NCBI GenBank assembly: GCA_016223085.1
Contig: JACRPS010000017.1
Location: 1 to 63,650, forward strand
DNA from: Chloroflexota bacterium
Lineage (GTDB): Bacteria; Chloroflexota; Anaerolineae; Aggregatilineales; Phototrophicaceae
Direction: 5' to 3'
DNA length: 63,650 nt
In this document: positions 26,057 to 35,021 of the stretch, in pieces
Numbering within the stretch: position 1 is the first letter of the stretch
Layout: every line of letters starts with the position of its first letter
Made by a program: the position numbers and the translations under genes
Notes under the pieces: generated by a model
What the model saw: only the letters and a program-made list of their open reading frames with translations
Told to the model about the DNA's origin: nothing
Databases searched by the model: none

Positions 26057-27349
26057 ATGATTGACCTTCACGATATGGGCAAGCGCGCGCGGGCGGCGGC
26101 GTTACATCTGGCGCGGGCAACGACGGAACAGAAAAACGCGGCGCTGGGGGCGATGGCCGACGCGCTGGAAGCCAACGCCGAAACGATTCTGGCGGCGAAC
26201 CGGCTTGATCTGGACGATGGCCGCGCCAACGGCCTGAGCGCGGCGCTGCTGGATAGGCTCGACCTGCAAAAACGCCTCGGTGGAATCGCGGCTGACGTGC
26301 GCAAAGTGGCCGAACTGCCCGACCCGGTGGGGCAGGTGTTTGACGCGGCGGTGCTAGACAACGGCCTGCGTGTCTCCAAGCGGCGCGTGCCGATTGGCGT
26401 GCTGGGTGTGATCTACGAGGCGCGCCCGAACGTTACGGTCGACGTGGCCGCGCTGGCGCTGAAAACTGGCAACGCCGTGATTCTGCGCGGCGGCTCGGAA
26501 ACCTATCGCAGCAACATGGCGCTGGTGAAAGTGCTGCGCGAGGCGATGACCGCGCACGGTTTCCCCGCCGACGCTTTCCAGTACATCGAAAGCACCGACC
26601 GCAAATACGTTGGTGAAATGCTGCGGCTGCACCAGTACGTGGATATGATTATCCCGCGCGGCGGCAATTCGCTGCATACCTTCTGCCGCGAGAACAGCAG
26701 CATTCCGGTGATTACCGGCGGCATTGGCATCTGCCACCTGTACGTGGATGAAACCGCCGACCAGGACGCGGCACTTAACATCATCCACAATGCCAAGACG
26801 CAGCGGCCTTCGGTCTGCAACGCGCTCGATACCGTGCTGGTCAACCGGCAGATTGCGGCGGATTTCCTGCCGCGCGTGGTGGAACACCTGGGCAAGGACG
26901 GCGTGACGTTTAAGGCTGAAGCCGAAGCCTATACGATTCTTCAAGGCGAAACCGTAGGGGCACGGCATGCCGTGTCCCTACCCAACGGCTATCTAATTGA
27001 CCCCGCCGGGCCGGGCGATTTTGATACCGAATGGCTGTCGCTGGTGCTGGGGCTGAAGGTGGTGGACTCGCTGGACGAGGCGATTGAGCATATCCGCCAG
27101 CACAGCACGCAGCATTCGGACGGCATCCTGACGCAGAACCCGGACGTCGCCAATCGCTTTCTGGACGAGGTGGATTCGGCGGCGGTGTACGTCAACGCCA
27201 GCACCCGCTTTACGGATGGCAGCGCGCTGGGGCTGGGCGCGGAGATTGCGATCAGCACGCAGCGGCTGCACGCGCGCGGCCCGATGGCGCTGGAAGCCCT
27301 GACCACCTACAAGTGGGTGATTGTGGGAGAAGGCCATGTCCGACACTGA
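26057..27349 (+). CDS. proA: Glutamate-5-semialdehyde dehydrogenase
   Basis: A 430-residue NADPH-dependent enzyme reducing glutamyl-5-phosphate, second step of proline synthesis. Family motifs in order: [26 protein letters not shown]-type [40 protein letters not shown] with the catalytic Cys at 254, [38 protein letters not shown] and [18 protein letters not shown] at 26057 is preferred over TTG at 26042 because of GGGGA upstream. Odd: at residue 300 a whole 28-bp palindrome is in frame (VGARHAVSL), in a loop before the FDTEWLSL region that is shorter in E. coli ProA (417). The frame stays open, and all catalytic motifs are kept, so the enzyme is probably active. Confidence 0.93.
   Translation: MIDLHDMGKRARAAALHLARATTEQKNAALGAMADALEANAETILAANRLDLDDGRANGLSAALLDRLDLQKRLGGIAADVRKVAELPDPVGQVFDAAVLDNGLRVSKRRVPIGVLGVIYEARPNVTVDVAALALKTGNAVILRGGSETYRSNMALVKVLREAMTAHGFPADAFQYIESTDRKYVGEMLRLHQYVDMIIPRGGNSLHTFCRENSSIPVITGGIGICHLYVDETADQDAALNIIHNAKTQRPSVCNALDTVLVNRQIAADFLPRVVEHLGKDGVTFKAEAEAYTILQGETVGARHAVSLPNGYLIDPAGPGDFDTEWLSLVLGLKVVDSLDEAIEHIRQHSTQHSDGILTQNPDVANRFLDEVDSAAVYVNASTRFTDGSALGLGAEIAISTQRLHARGPMALEALTTYKWVIVGEGHVRH
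26954..26981. repeat. GTAGGGGC palindrome, copy 5, in frame in proA
   Basis: GTAGGGGCACGGCA / TGCCGTGTCCCTAC, one mismatch in 14 pairs. The frame starts exactly at GTA and reads VGARHAVSL. Confidence 0.9.
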
Positions 27350-27479
27350 GAGAAACCCCGAAGAAAAGGAAGACGTAGGGGCGTACCGCCGGTACGCCCC
27401 TACACCCGCTACCCTGCTCATCTCCCTGAAGCTGCCGGTGTTTGTGAAAAAGTTAAAACATCTGCTGCTGCCGGCGTAA
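27336..27479 (+). CDS. Putative 47-residue protein overlapping the end of proA
   Basis: A short frame from ATG 27336, overlapping the last 14 bases of proA in another frame. It encodes a charged start ([13 protein letters not shown]), then VGAYRRYAP read from palindrome copy 6, then a hydrophobic/basic end ([20 protein letters not shown]). GGAGAAGG lies just upstream. It might be a real small gene coupled to proA whose frame absorbed the palindrome, or a chance frame. No family is recognised. Confidence 0.3.
   Translation: MSDTERNPEEKEDVGAYRRYAPTPATLLISLKLPVFVKKLKHLLLPA
27375..27403. repeat. GTAGGGGC palindrome, copy 6
   Basis: 14-bp arms GTAGGGGCGTACCG and CGGTACGCCCCTAC around one C, 26 bases after proA. 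It may also end transcription of the proline genes. Confidence 0.9.
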
Positions 27480-27485
27480 TCACAA

Positions 27486-27514
27486 GGGTTGCTGCACTCT
27501 TTAGGCCGTATAAT
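27486..27514 (+). promoter_or_regulatory. Likely promoter of the receiver gene at 27555
   Basis: Perfect -10 TATAAT at 27509-27514; the best -35 (GGGTTG, 27486-27491, 17-base spacer) is weak. Confidence 0.4.
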
Positions 27515-27554
27515 ACGGATGACAGAGATATTCCGAAGTGCAGGTAACCTGTCT

Positions 27555-27914
27555 ATGGCAAACATTTTGCTGGTTGAAGATAACACCGATATGCGGATGC
27601 TGCTGCGTGAAGTGCTGGAATGGGGCGGCCACCAGGTCGCCTGTGGGCGCTCCGGCGAAGAAGGGCTGCAAACGCTGGTGAGTGCGCCGGCGGCGCCGGA
27701 CCTGATTATCAGTGATTTGATGATGCCAGGGATGGACGGCATCCGGTTTTTGCGGGAAGTACGCGGCAATCCCCACTGGTCGCAGGTACGCTTTGTCATG
27801 ATGAGCGCCAACCCGCACGATGACCGCCTGCAAACGGCGGCCCGGCATGATGGCCTGGACGGCGTGCTGCCGAAGCCCTTCAGCCTCGAAGACCTGGACG
27901 CTTTCCTTAGCTGA
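27555..27914 (+). CDS. Single-domain response regulator
   Basis: A 119-residue receiver domain alone. The acidic pocket is E8-D9, the phosphorylated Asp is D54 in IISDLMMPGMDG, the Ser in FVMMSAN stands at the switch position and the Lys is in GVLPKPF. No output domain. Start at ATG 27555 by family alignment; a longer frame upstream adds unrelated residues. Its end overlaps the end of the converging receiver gene by eight bases. A partner kinase is most likely the hybrid block encoded opposite (28803-30245), but this is inference. Confidence 0.85.
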   Translation: MANILLVEDNTDMRMLLREVLEWGGHQVACGRSGEEGLQTLVSAPAAPDLIISDLMMPGMDGIRFLREVRGNPHWSQVRFVMMSANPHDDRLQTAARHDGLDGVLPKPFSLEDLDAFLS

Positions 27915-28368
27915 GGGCAGCGCGTTTCATTTCGGCGGTGGAGAGTTTAAACTCACGCGGCCCGTACTGGTCAATCACCAGCCGCGGGCCGTTGCGGATT
28001 GTTGTGACATCGCTGGTCATCAACCGCTGGAACAGTTCCATAAAGCCGTGCGGCTTCACCAGAAAAATATGACACCCCTGCCGGAACGACTCCTCGATCA
28101 TCGGGCGGTCGTCGAGCATCGTCGCAACCACCAGACACGCCCCGGGGAAACGCTGGCGCAGTTCCACGATGAGTTGAAGTCCGGTCATATCCGGCAGTTT
28201 CATATCTACCAGCGCCAGCGCTAACGCCGGACGCTCAGCTACAGCGGCCAGCGCCGACTGTCCGGTGGCGGCAGCGATGACCTGAAATTGGGCGCCCCCC
28301 AGCAGCCGTTCCAGAAAATCACGATTGGCGGGCGCGTCGTCCACTACCAGAGCAACGCGGTTCTCCAT
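27907..28368 (-). CDS. Response regulator receiver protein
   Basis: A 153-residue receiver with a 30-residue C-terminal extension (LVIDQYGPREFKLSTAEMKRA) of unknown use. Acidic pair D10-D11, phospho-Asp D55 in ALVDMKLPDMTG, Thr in VVATMLDD, Lys in IFLVKPHGF. Start at 28368 is supported by AAAGGGA eight bases upstream; an ATG six codons earlier has no such site. Third gene of a minus-strand operon, after the histidine kinase (28803) and another receiver (28394), separated by 25 bases. Confidence 0.85.
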   Translation of the reverse strand: MENRVALVVDDAPANRDFLERLLGGAQFQVIAAATGQSALAAVAERPALALALVDMKLPDMTGLQLIVELRQRFPGACLVVATMLDDRPMIEESFRQGCHIFLVKPHGFMELFQRLMTSDVTTIRNGPRLVIDQYGPREFKLSTAEMKRAALS

Positions 28369-28393
28369 CCCAAAATCCCTTTCCATCAAGTCT

Positions 28394-28792
28394 CTACACG
28401 GAACGGTCGAGTCGAGCCGGAGCCTCCTCGGTCTGGCGCGCGGCATACTGCTGGAAGACGTCCACCAGCGCCGCGACCGGCAGCGGCTTGGCGAGATAGT
28501 CATCGCAGCCCGCTTCCAGACAGCGTTCGCGGTCGCCCAGCATGGCATAGGCCGTGAGCGCGATGATCGGCGTCCGGTAGCCTGCCGCCCGCAGCGCCCG
28601 CACCACCTCCAGACCATCACAATGGCCAACCAGTTGCACGTCCACCAGCACCAGGTCGGGCCGGTCGGCGGCGAAATGTGCCAGCGCGCTTGGTCCGTCG
28701 GCGTAGTGTATCACGTCATGGCCGCCCATCCGCGCAATCCGCTGAACGAGAAAGACGTTGGTGTCGTTGTCCTCCACGTACAGGATGCGCAT
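28394..28792 (-). CDS. Response regulator receiver protein
   Basis: A 132-residue receiver protein. Acidic pair E7-D8, phospho-Asp D51 in LVLVDVQLVGHCDG, Thr in IIALTAYAM, Lys in YLAKPLPV. This is the usual form of DivK/CheY-like phosphorelay receivers. Start at 28792 is set by AAGGAGG six bases upstream. It begins 10 bases after the end of the histidine kinase gene, so it should be cotranscribed and phosphorylated by it. Confidence 0.88.
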   Translation of the reverse strand: MRILYVEDNDTNVFLVQRIARMGGHDVIHYADGPSALAHFAADRPDLVLVDVQLVGHCDGLEVVRALRAAGYRTPIIALTAYAMLGDRERCLEAGCDDYLAKPLPVAALVDVFQQYAARQTEEAPARLDRSV

Positions 28793-28802
28793 GGCCGCCT
28801 CC

Positions 28803-30245
28803 TTAATTGGCACTGACGGAAACAGTGGCGGGTGGGGAAACTTCCGCCGGCTTCGGGCAGACCGGCAGCGAAAAGTGGAAGGTAGACCCCTGCCCCGGTT
28901 CGCTCTCCAGCCAGATACGTCCATTCATCAGCGTCAGCAACTGGCGGGCGATTGCCAGCCCCAGCCCAGCCCCGGCGCGGGGGTCGCGCCCAATCTGATC
29001 GGCCTGCTTAAATTCTTCAAACACCAGTTCATGATGTTTGGGGTCAATGCCACAGCCGGTGTCCCGCACGCTGAACTGGACGGTATCACCCACCTGCCGC
29101 ACCGTCAGGGTGATGGAACCGGCATCGGTGAACTTCACGGCGTTGCTGTACAGGTTCATCAACACCTGCCGCAGTCGGTTGGCATCGGCCAGCACGACCG
29201 GCAGCGGGTCGGGCAGGTCACGGCGCAGTTCCACCGGCTTGCTGCCCAGCAGCCCTTCAGCAGTGGAGAGGACTGTATCAATAATCGAACGTGGGTTGAT
29301 CGGCTCAATCCGAATATCCAGCTTGCCGGCGTCCACTTTCGACAGGTCCAGGATGTCGTTGATGAGGTTCAGCAGTTGCCGCCCGCTGTCAAAAATGTAG
29401 TGCAGATCGCCGGCATAGGCTTGCGGCAGCGGCACGCCATCGTACATGGCCGGGAATTTCAGCATCGTTTCGCTGAAACCGATAATCGCATTTAACGGGG
29501 TCCGCAGTTCGTGGCTCATGTTCGCCAGGAACTGCCCGCGAAAATGTTTGGCTTCCTCGGCGGCAGCGCGGGCGGTTTCAAGCTGGACGTTGGCCTCCTG
29601 AAGCTGTTCGCTCAGGGCCTGGCTGCGCAGCAATTCGCGTTGCAGGAGCTGGCGGTTCTCAAACAGGGCCTCGGTGGTGCGGCGCTCGCGCTGGTAATTC
29701 AGCAGCGCCCATTCCGTCACCTGGTACAATTCGCCCGTAACCTGTGCCGCCAGCAGCGCGCTGACGAAGATCAGGCCGATGGCAAATAGCCGGTGTTCCA
29801 GATACATCGTCTGGCCGAGTTCGCTCAGATGTGGGGCGACAAACACGATGGCGGCGGCCAGCACAGCCAGCAGCAGCGTCTGGCGTGGTGACAGCAGCAG
29901 GCCAACCACAAACACAATCACCGGAAACACAAACGGCATGACTTGCAGCGCCAGCCGTTCGCCGCTGGACAGCACTGCCGCGCCGGCGATCAGCCCGCCC
30001 AGTGTATACGACCAGACCGCATAGGGGTAGCGGTCCCGGCGGAGGAAGTGCCGCGCCGCCAGACAGCCCACGCTGAGCACCAGCAGCGCCAGCAGCCAGA
30101 TGATCGCGTTTGAACGGGCGACCATCGCTACGGTTGCCAGCAGCCAGAACAGCGTCAGCGCGCCAATCAGTGTCACCTTCCACAGCACGGCCAGGCGGTC
30201 CGCGCGCACCTCGGTGGCAAAGTCGTGATTGGTGGGTAGGGTCAC
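28803..30245 (-). CDS. Membrane sensor histidine kinase
   Basis: A 480-residue kinase. The first 190 residues hold about six membrane segments (LIGALTLFWLLATVAMV, AIIWLLALLVLSVG and others), with no large external loop, so it probably senses within or near the membrane. A coiled-coil linker (LLQRELLRSQALSEQLQEA) leads to the HisKA domain with the phosphorylated His 245 in NMSHELRTPLNAIIGF. The ATPase domain has N, G1 and G2 boxes (NLYSNAVKF, VRDTGCGID, AGLGLAIARQL). GTG at 30245 is the start, with GGGGA upstream. It heads a three-gene operon with two receivers. Confidence 0.9.
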   Translation of the reverse strand: MTLPTNHDFATEVRADRLAVLWKVTLIGALTLFWLLATVAMVARSNAIIWLLALLVLSVGCLAARHFLRRDRYPYAVWSYTLGGLIAGAAVLSSGERLALQVMPFVFPVIVFVVGLLLSPRQTLLLAVLAAAIVFVAPHLSELGQTMYLEHRLFAIGLIFVSALLAAQVTGELYQVTEWALLNYQRERRTTEALFENRQLLQRELLRSQALSEQLQEANVQLETARAAAEEAKHFRGQFLANMSHELRTPLNAIIGFSETMLKFPAMYDGVPLPQAYAGDLHYIFDSGRQLLNLINDILDLSKVDAGKLDIRIEPINPRSIIDTVLSTAEGLLGSKPVELRRDLPDPLPVVLADANRLRQVLMNLYSNAVKFTDAGSITLTVRQVGDTVQFSVRDTGCGIDPKHHELVFEEFKQADQIGRDPRAGAGLGLAIARQLLTLMNGRIWLESEPGQGSTFHFSLPVCPKPAEVSPPATVSVSAN

Positions 30246-30360
30246 GTTGAACGTCCCCGGAACGGTGTCAGTTTTTTGTGTTTATTATATAACCACTTCT
30301 GGCTGATACGATGAACGTATCCCGTTCAAACGCCGATTTCACAACCGCTGCATCATAGGC

Positions 30361-30606
30361 TTACAGGCGGTAATACAGCCAGGCGGTGCTGGCCATCGCC
30401 ACCGCGATTCCCAGTTCGCGCACCCCGGTCAGGATGCACAGGATCATGGCTGCCGCGCCCACACGGAGCAGAGCCGTGACCAGTTCACGCATGGATGGCG
30501 GTTCGGCGGCAAACCCTGCTGGACCTTCCGGCGTTTCCCATCCGATCATGTCGAAATTGAAGAAATCCGGGTAAGCGTTGTCCCCGGCGGCTGTGGTCTC
30601 GGACAT
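30361..30606 (-). CDS. Small two-segment membrane protein
   Basis: An 81-residue protein. The first 40 residues are polar and Pro/Phe-rich (FFNFDMIGWETPEGPAG); the rest holds two hydrophobic segments (LVTALLRVGAAAMILCILTG and ELGIAVAMASTAWLYY). No family is recognised. Start at 30606 is taken because AGGGGA lies eight bases upstream; the ATG three codons earlier abuts it. It is the nearest upstream gene of the DedA gene's 3' side but reads the same strand. Confidence 0.5.
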   Translation of the reverse strand: MSETTAAGDNAYPDFFNFDMIGWETPEGPAGFAAEPPSMRELVTALLRVGAAAMILCILTGVRELGIAVAMASTAWLYYRL

Positions 30607-30697
30607 CAACCGCATCCCCTGTGAACGACGTGAGGTTTACGCTTAGCGTAACGCGAAAACAGCGTGGCGAACCTTGAGGTGTGGGGAATGTAAGGGG

Positions 30698-31366
30698 TTA
30701 CGCTCCGTCCGCCTCTGGCTGTGTCAGCGCCGCGCGCCGCCCGCGCAGCCAGCGCCGCAGCACCAGCGCCGCCGCCAGCGCCACGACCACCCCAATAATC
30801 GGCAGCAGCACGCCCTGGTAGCGGTTCAGCCCGACCAGGATTTCCGCCCAGTTGTCGCCCAGCACGTAACCAACGCCCACCCAGAAGGCATTGACGATAC
30901 CGGAACTGAGCGCCGTGAACAGCAGAAACACCGGCAGCGACAGGCGGCAGATGCCGGCTACGACTGATACGGTCGGTCGCACCATGGGAATCCAGCGCCC
31001 GATGAACACCAGTCCGCCGCCATAGCGGTTAAACAGCGCCATACCCCGGTCGAGTTCGGTTTCAGAAATGCCGGCGTAGCGCCCGAAGCGCCAGATGATG
31101 CGCCGTACCACCGGCTCGCCCGCCCACTGACCGAGCACGTACAGCAGCAGCGACCCGACGACCGCCCCCAGCGTCGCCGCGCCCCACACCATCACCACAT
31201 TGAACTTGCCCTGTGCCGCCATGATACCGGCCATCGGCATAAACGGCTCGGTCGGGATAGGGGTGAAAATGTTCTCCATGAACATGACGAGGAAAATGCC
31301 GGGGTAGCCCACCGCTACCATTGCGGCTTCCAGCCACCGGGCGATCTGGTCAACAAACTCGGCCAT
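30698..31366 (-). CDS. DedA family membrane protein
   Basis: A 222-residue inner-membrane protein of the DedA/SNARE-associated (VTT) family, whose members include undecaprenyl-phosphate and phospholipid flippases. The signature motifs are MENIFTPIPTEPFMPMAG (re-entrant loop with Glu and Pro), the FGRYAG turn and GRWIPMVRPTVSVVAGICR with the conserved arginines. At least four hydrophobic segments are visible. Length fits the family. A possible function is lipid carrier recycling for the cell wall. A palindrome of the GTAGGGGC type lies 43 bases upstream of its start. Confidence 0.88.
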   Translation of the reverse strand: MAEFVDQIARWLEAAMVAVGYPGIFLVMFMENIFTPIPTEPFMPMAGIMAAQGKFNVVMVWGAATLGAVVGSLLLYVLGQWAGEPVVRRIIWRFGRYAGISETELDRGMALFNRYGGGLVFIGRWIPMVRPTVSVVAGICRLSLPVFLLFTALSSGIVNAFWVGVGYVLGDNWAEILVGLNRYQGVLLPIIGVVVALAAALVLRRWLRGRRAALTQPEADGA

Positions 31367-31408
31367 ACAGCGGGCACTCCGGCATAGTTGAGCGGGCTTG
31401 GAGGTGAC

Positions 31409-31438
31409 GTAGGGGCGGGTTTCACAACCCGCCCCTGT
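31409..31438. repeat. GTAGGGGC palindrome, copy 7
   Basis: AGGGGCGGGTT (31411-31421) and AACCCGCCCCT (31426-31436) around TCAC, an 11-bp stem, between uvrC and the DedA gene. Confidence 0.7.
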
Positions 31439-31507
31439 CTATCTTATACAACACACTACGCAGAAATTCGCAACGCGGTTTCGGTGAAGGTTTCGTGAAT
31501 TCGCTCG

Positions 31508-33394
31508 TTACAGGGACGCTTTAATCGTCTGCGCCAGCGGCTCAGTGATGCCCGGCACAGCGGTGAGTTCGTCCACGCTGGCGGCCTTGATGGCGTCAAT
31601 CGAGTTACCAAACGCTTTCAGCAGCGCCTTGCGCCGCTTGGGGCCGACGCCGGGGATTGTTTCCAGCTTGCTTGCCATGCCGATTTTGGTGCGCTGGTTG
31701 CGGTGCGTCGTGATGGCAAAACGGTGCGCTTCGTCACGGACGCGCTGCACCAGATATAACGCCTGGCTGCGGCGCGGCAGGATGATCGGGTTGGGGTTAT
31801 CCGGCTCGTACAGTTCTTCAAACTGCTTCGCCAGCGCCACCACCGGCACGCGGCCAAACAGGCCGAACTCCTTCAGCACCTCGACACCAACGCCCAACTG
31901 CCCCTTGCCACCGTCAATCATCAGGAGATCGGGCAGCAGACGCCAGGTTTCGTCAGTATCCGTTTTTGCGGGGTCGGTCGGCGCGTCAGCCTGCTGCGCG
32001 TCCTGGTAGCGGTGGAAGCGCCGCGTCAGCGCCTCGCGCATGGACTGGTAATCGTCCGGGCCGGCGTGGCTGACGGTGCGGATGTTAAAGCGGCGGTACT
32101 CGCTTTTGCGCGGCGCGCCGCGCACGAACACCACGCGGCTGGCGACAATCGCCGTGCCCTGCGTTGTGCTGATGTCGTAACACTCGATGCGGTTCGGCGG
32201 CGCCGGCAGCTTCAGCGCTTCCTGAAGTTCGGCCAAGGCCTGCTCGTGTTTGTGAGTATCGGCTTCCCACTGGGCGCGAATCATGCGCAGGGCTTCACTG
32301 GCGTTTTCTTCGGCCATTTTAATCAACGCGTGTTTGTCGCCACGCTGCGGCACGGTGATCGTCACCTTTTGCCCGCCACGTTTGTCCTTCAGCCACTGCT
32401 CGATGATGCGCGCTTCTTCCACCTCGTTCGGCAGGATGATCTCGTGCGGCACTTCGGCCACGTCACTGTAAAACTGCGTCAGAAACTGGCTGAGGATTTC
32501 CTCGTCCGGCTCACCTTCCGCGCCGCCAAGCATCCGCGCGTCGCTGCCGACCAGCTTGCCGTTGCGGATAAACAGGATTTGCACGCAGGCGTCGTTTTTG
32601 TCGCGGGCGACGGCGATCACGTCATGGTCGGTCATCTTCGGGTTCACGACCTTATGCCGCTGGTTGATGTACTCAATCGCCTTCAACTGGTCACGGATGG
32701 CAGCCGCTTTCTCGAACTGGAGGTTTTCGGCGGCCTGCTGCATTTCGTGGTTCAGCCGCGCCATCACCTTCTCCGACCTGCCACTCAGCACGTCCATTAG
32801 TTCAGCGATCATGGCGCGGTACTGCTCCTGATTGACCGCCCCGATGCACGGCGCGTTGCACAGTTTGATGTCGTAAAACAGGCAGGCGCGCTCGTCGTTG
32901 CCCGTAATCACGCGGTCGCACGTCAGATAGGGGAACGCCTTCCGCAGCGTGCGCAGTGTATTTTGCACCGCCCACATCGCCGTATATGGCCCGAAGTAGC
33001 GGCTGCCGTCTTTCTCCACCCGGCGCGTCGTTTCCACCTTCGGGAATGGTTCCTGCCAGTTGACCTTGATGTACGGGTAACGTTTGTCGTCCTTCAACAT
33101 GATGTTGAAGCGCGGCAGGTGACGCTTGATGAGCGTTTCTTCCAGAATCAGCGCCTGGACTTCCGTTTCCGCGACGATCACCTCAATATCGGCGATCTGC
33201 TCGCGCAGGCGCAGCGTTTTGGGGTACGCCTCGGCGCTGGAATTAAAATAGCTGCGGACGCGGTTGCGCAGCTTTTTGGCCTTGCCCACGTAAATGACCT
33301 TGCCCGTTTCGTCTTTCATCAGGTAACAGCCGGGTTTGGTCGGCAGGCTGGCAAGGATATGCTGAATGTGTTCGGAAGGTGTGAAGGCTGCCAT
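31508..33394 (-). CDS. uvrC: UvrABC excinuclease subunit C
   Basis: A 628-residue nuclease subunit that makes both incisions in nucleotide excision repair. The GIY-YIG domain is at the N-terminus (KPGCYLMKDETGKVIYVGKAKKLRNRVRSYF, about 18-50). A UvrB-binding UVR motif lies near 205-240. The RNase H-like nuclease domain begins around RIECYDISTTQGTAIVASRVVF and includes LLMIDGGKGQLGV. The C-terminal helix-hairpin-helix pair reads IPGVGPKRRKALLKAFG. ATG at 33394. Length matches the family. No UvrA or UvrB gene is in this window. Confidence 0.95.
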   Translation of the reverse strand: MAAFTPSEHIQHILASLPTKPGCYLMKDETGKVIYVGKAKKLRNRVRSYFNSSAEAYPKTLRLREQIADIEVIVAETEVQALILEETLIKRHLPRFNIMLKDDKRYPYIKVNWQEPFPKVETTRRVEKDGSRYFGPYTAMWAVQNTLRTLRKAFPYLTCDRVITGNDERACLFYDIKLCNAPCIGAVNQEQYRAMIAELMDVLSGRSEKVMARLNHEMQQAAENLQFEKAAAIRDQLKAIEYINQRHKVVNPKMTDHDVIAVARDKNDACVQILFIRNGKLVGSDARMLGGAEGEPDEEILSQFLTQFYSDVAEVPHEIILPNEVEEARIIEQWLKDKRGGQKVTITVPQRGDKHALIKMAEENASEALRMIRAQWEADTHKHEQALAELQEALKLPAPPNRIECYDISTTQGTAIVASRVVFVRGAPRKSEYRRFNIRTVSHAGPDDYQSMREALTRRFHRYQDAQQADAPTDPAKTDTDETWRLLPDLLMIDGGKGQLGVGVEVLKEFGLFGRVPVVALAKQFEELYEPDNPNPIILPRRSQALYLVQRVRDEAHRFAITTHRNQRTKIGMASKLETIPGVGPKRRKALLKAFGNSIDAIKAASVDELTAVPGITEPLAQTIKASL

Positions 33395-33572
33395 AAGATT
33401 TACAGTAGGTCGGTTTCGAGTTGAATTTTCGTTCTATTGTACCGCGAGGTAAGGCAAGAGGCGAGGGGTGTTATCCAAAAAGATCAATCAGTATCGGCAA
33501 TGCCAGCAGTCGTTAGATGTCCTCACGAAGTATATAATAATCTCAGCAAGCGTATCACTGGAGTGCGTGGTA

Positions 33573-34124
33573 ATGGTTATTCAAAAGAAGGTCATTTCAC
33601 AAGCCGAATACCGGGCGATTGCCGACTTGCCCGAAAACCGCAATAAAATTCTGGAACTCATTGACGGGGAGATTGTTGAAAAAGTGCCGAGTTTTACGCC
33701 ATCTCGCATCGGATACAACATTGGATTCCATGTCAAGTTATATCTTCGAGACAATCCCATCGGCTACGTAACCGGGGAAGCCGGCGGTTACATCATGTCG
33801 GATATAGACACCTTTAACCCCGACGTGGGTTACATCTCGAAAGCGCGGCTGCCGGAAGAACCGGAACGTGAAGCGCCGGTTCCGCCGGATTTCGCCGTTG
33901 AAGTGAAATCACCAACGGACTCCAAACGTGAGATGCGCCGGAAGGCCGAAAAATATATCACCTATGGCACACGGCTGGTGTGGCTGGTGTTCCCGGAAGA
34001 AAAGCAGGTCGAGGTATACCTGTCGAAAGAAGATGTAAAGACGTTGGGCATCAATGATATTCTTGACGGCGCGGACGTGCTGCCGGGGTTCAGCCTCCCC
34101 GTCAGCGCCATTTTTGAAGGATAA
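33573..34124 (+). CDS. Uma2 family (DUF820) endonuclease-like protein
   Basis: A 183-residue protein of the Uma2 group of PD-(D/E)XK nucleases. Visible features: KILELIDGEIVEK at the start, FNPDVGYISK with the active-site Asp, and FAVEVKSPTDSKREMRRKAEKY carrying the E-x-K pair, all in the family order. Function in the cell is unknown; these genes are numerous in Chloroflexota and cyanobacteria. Start at 33573 (MVIQKKV) is by family alignment and CTGGAG upstream. TATAAT at 33533-33538 may be the -10 box. coaX follows six bases after its stop, so they may share an operon. Confidence 0.8.
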   Translation: MVIQKKVISQAEYRAIADLPENRNKILELIDGEIVEKVPSFTPSRIGYNIGFHVKLYLRDNPIGYVTGEAGGYIMSDIDTFNPDVGYISKARLPEEPEREAPVPPDFAVEVKSPTDSKREMRRKAEKYITYGTRLVWLVFPEEKQVEVYLSKEDVKTLGINDILDGADVLPGFSLPVSAIFEG

Positions 34125-34130
34125 ACCCTC

Positions 34131-34910
34131 GTGCTTTTTGCGATTGACATCGGCAACACGAATATTCACTTCGGTCTGTGGCGCGATAATTCTTGGGCGC
34201 TGTCGTGGCGGGCGCGCACCGTGCCGGACAAAATGCCGGACGAATACGCCGTGCTGGTGCGGAATTTCCTCAGTGATGCCGACCTGGGCTACCGCGCCAT
34301 CAGCGGCGTCGTCATCTCCAGCGTCGTCCCGCAGCTTACACCAGTGTTTATCGAACTGGTCGAGCAGTACATCAAACTGCTGCCGCTGGTGGTGACCAAC
34401 CAAACGCCGATGGGGATCAAAATCGCCATTGACCAGCCGGAGCAGGCCGGCGCCGACCGGCTGGTGAACGCGGCGGCAGTCGTGGCGCTCTATGGCGGCC
34501 CAGCGATTGTGATTGACTTCGGCACGGCGACGACGTTTGACGTGATTTCGCGGGATGGCGCGTACAGCGGCGGTGCGATCGCTCCCGGCATCGGTATCGC
34601 GCATGACGCGCTGGTGACACACACCGCCAAGCTGCATAAAGTAGACCTGTGTCCGCCGCCCAGCCCCATCGGCACCAACACGATTCACGCCATGCAGTCC
34701 GGCATCTTCTGGGGTTATGTGGCGCTGGTCGAGGGATTAGTGGGGAGAATTAAGCAGGCAATGAACGATGACCCGATCAAGGTGATCGCCACCGGCGGGT
34801 TAGCGCCGCTGTTTAACCAGCATACCAACGTGATTGAAACCATCGCGCCGGAACTGACGCTCGACGGCCTGCGGATTATTTACGAGATGAACCGGAAGCG
34901 GTCAGAATAG
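34131..34910 (+). CDS. coaX: Type III pantothenate kinase
   Basis: A 259-residue enzyme phosphorylating pantothenate in coenzyme A synthesis. The ASKHA-fold start is FAIDIGNTNIHFGLW. GADRLVNAAAVVALYG contains the substrate region, and VIDFGTATTFDV and YSGGAIAPGIGIAHDALVTHTAKL follow, with the family-specific GTATT phosphate loop. Length is standard. The start is GTG at 34131, six bases after the Uma2 stop; the ribosome site is weak, so coupling to the upstream gene is plausible. Type III enzymes resist feedback by CoA. Confidence 0.93.
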   Translation: MLFAIDIGNTNIHFGLWRDNSWALSWRARTVPDKMPDEYAVLVRNFLSDADLGYRAISGVVISSVVPQLTPVFIELVEQYIKLLPLVVTNQTPMGIKIAIDQPEQAGADRLVNAAAVVALYGGPAIVIDFGTATTFDVISRDGAYSGGAIAPGIGIAHDALVTHTAKLHKVDLCPPPSPIGTNTIHAMQSGIFWGYVALVEGLVGRIKQAMNDDPIKVIATGGLAPLFNQHTNVIETIAPELTLDGLRIIYEMNRKRSE

Positions 34911-34914
34911 TTCC

Positions 34915-34941
34915 CAGTTTTCAGTTGTCAGTTTCCAGTCA
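34915..34941. repeat. Heptanucleotide array CAGTTTT
   Basis: CAGTTTT, CAGTTGT, CAGTTTC and CAGTCAG in tandem, directly after the coaX stop. Confidence 0.7.
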
Positions 34942-35021
34942 GGAAGAACAGAAGACGAGCCGCTGTTTCGTCGTGCTGCTGGCGGGTTGGAGCGGCTTAA
35001 ATGGTCCTTTCTTTCTGGCAA

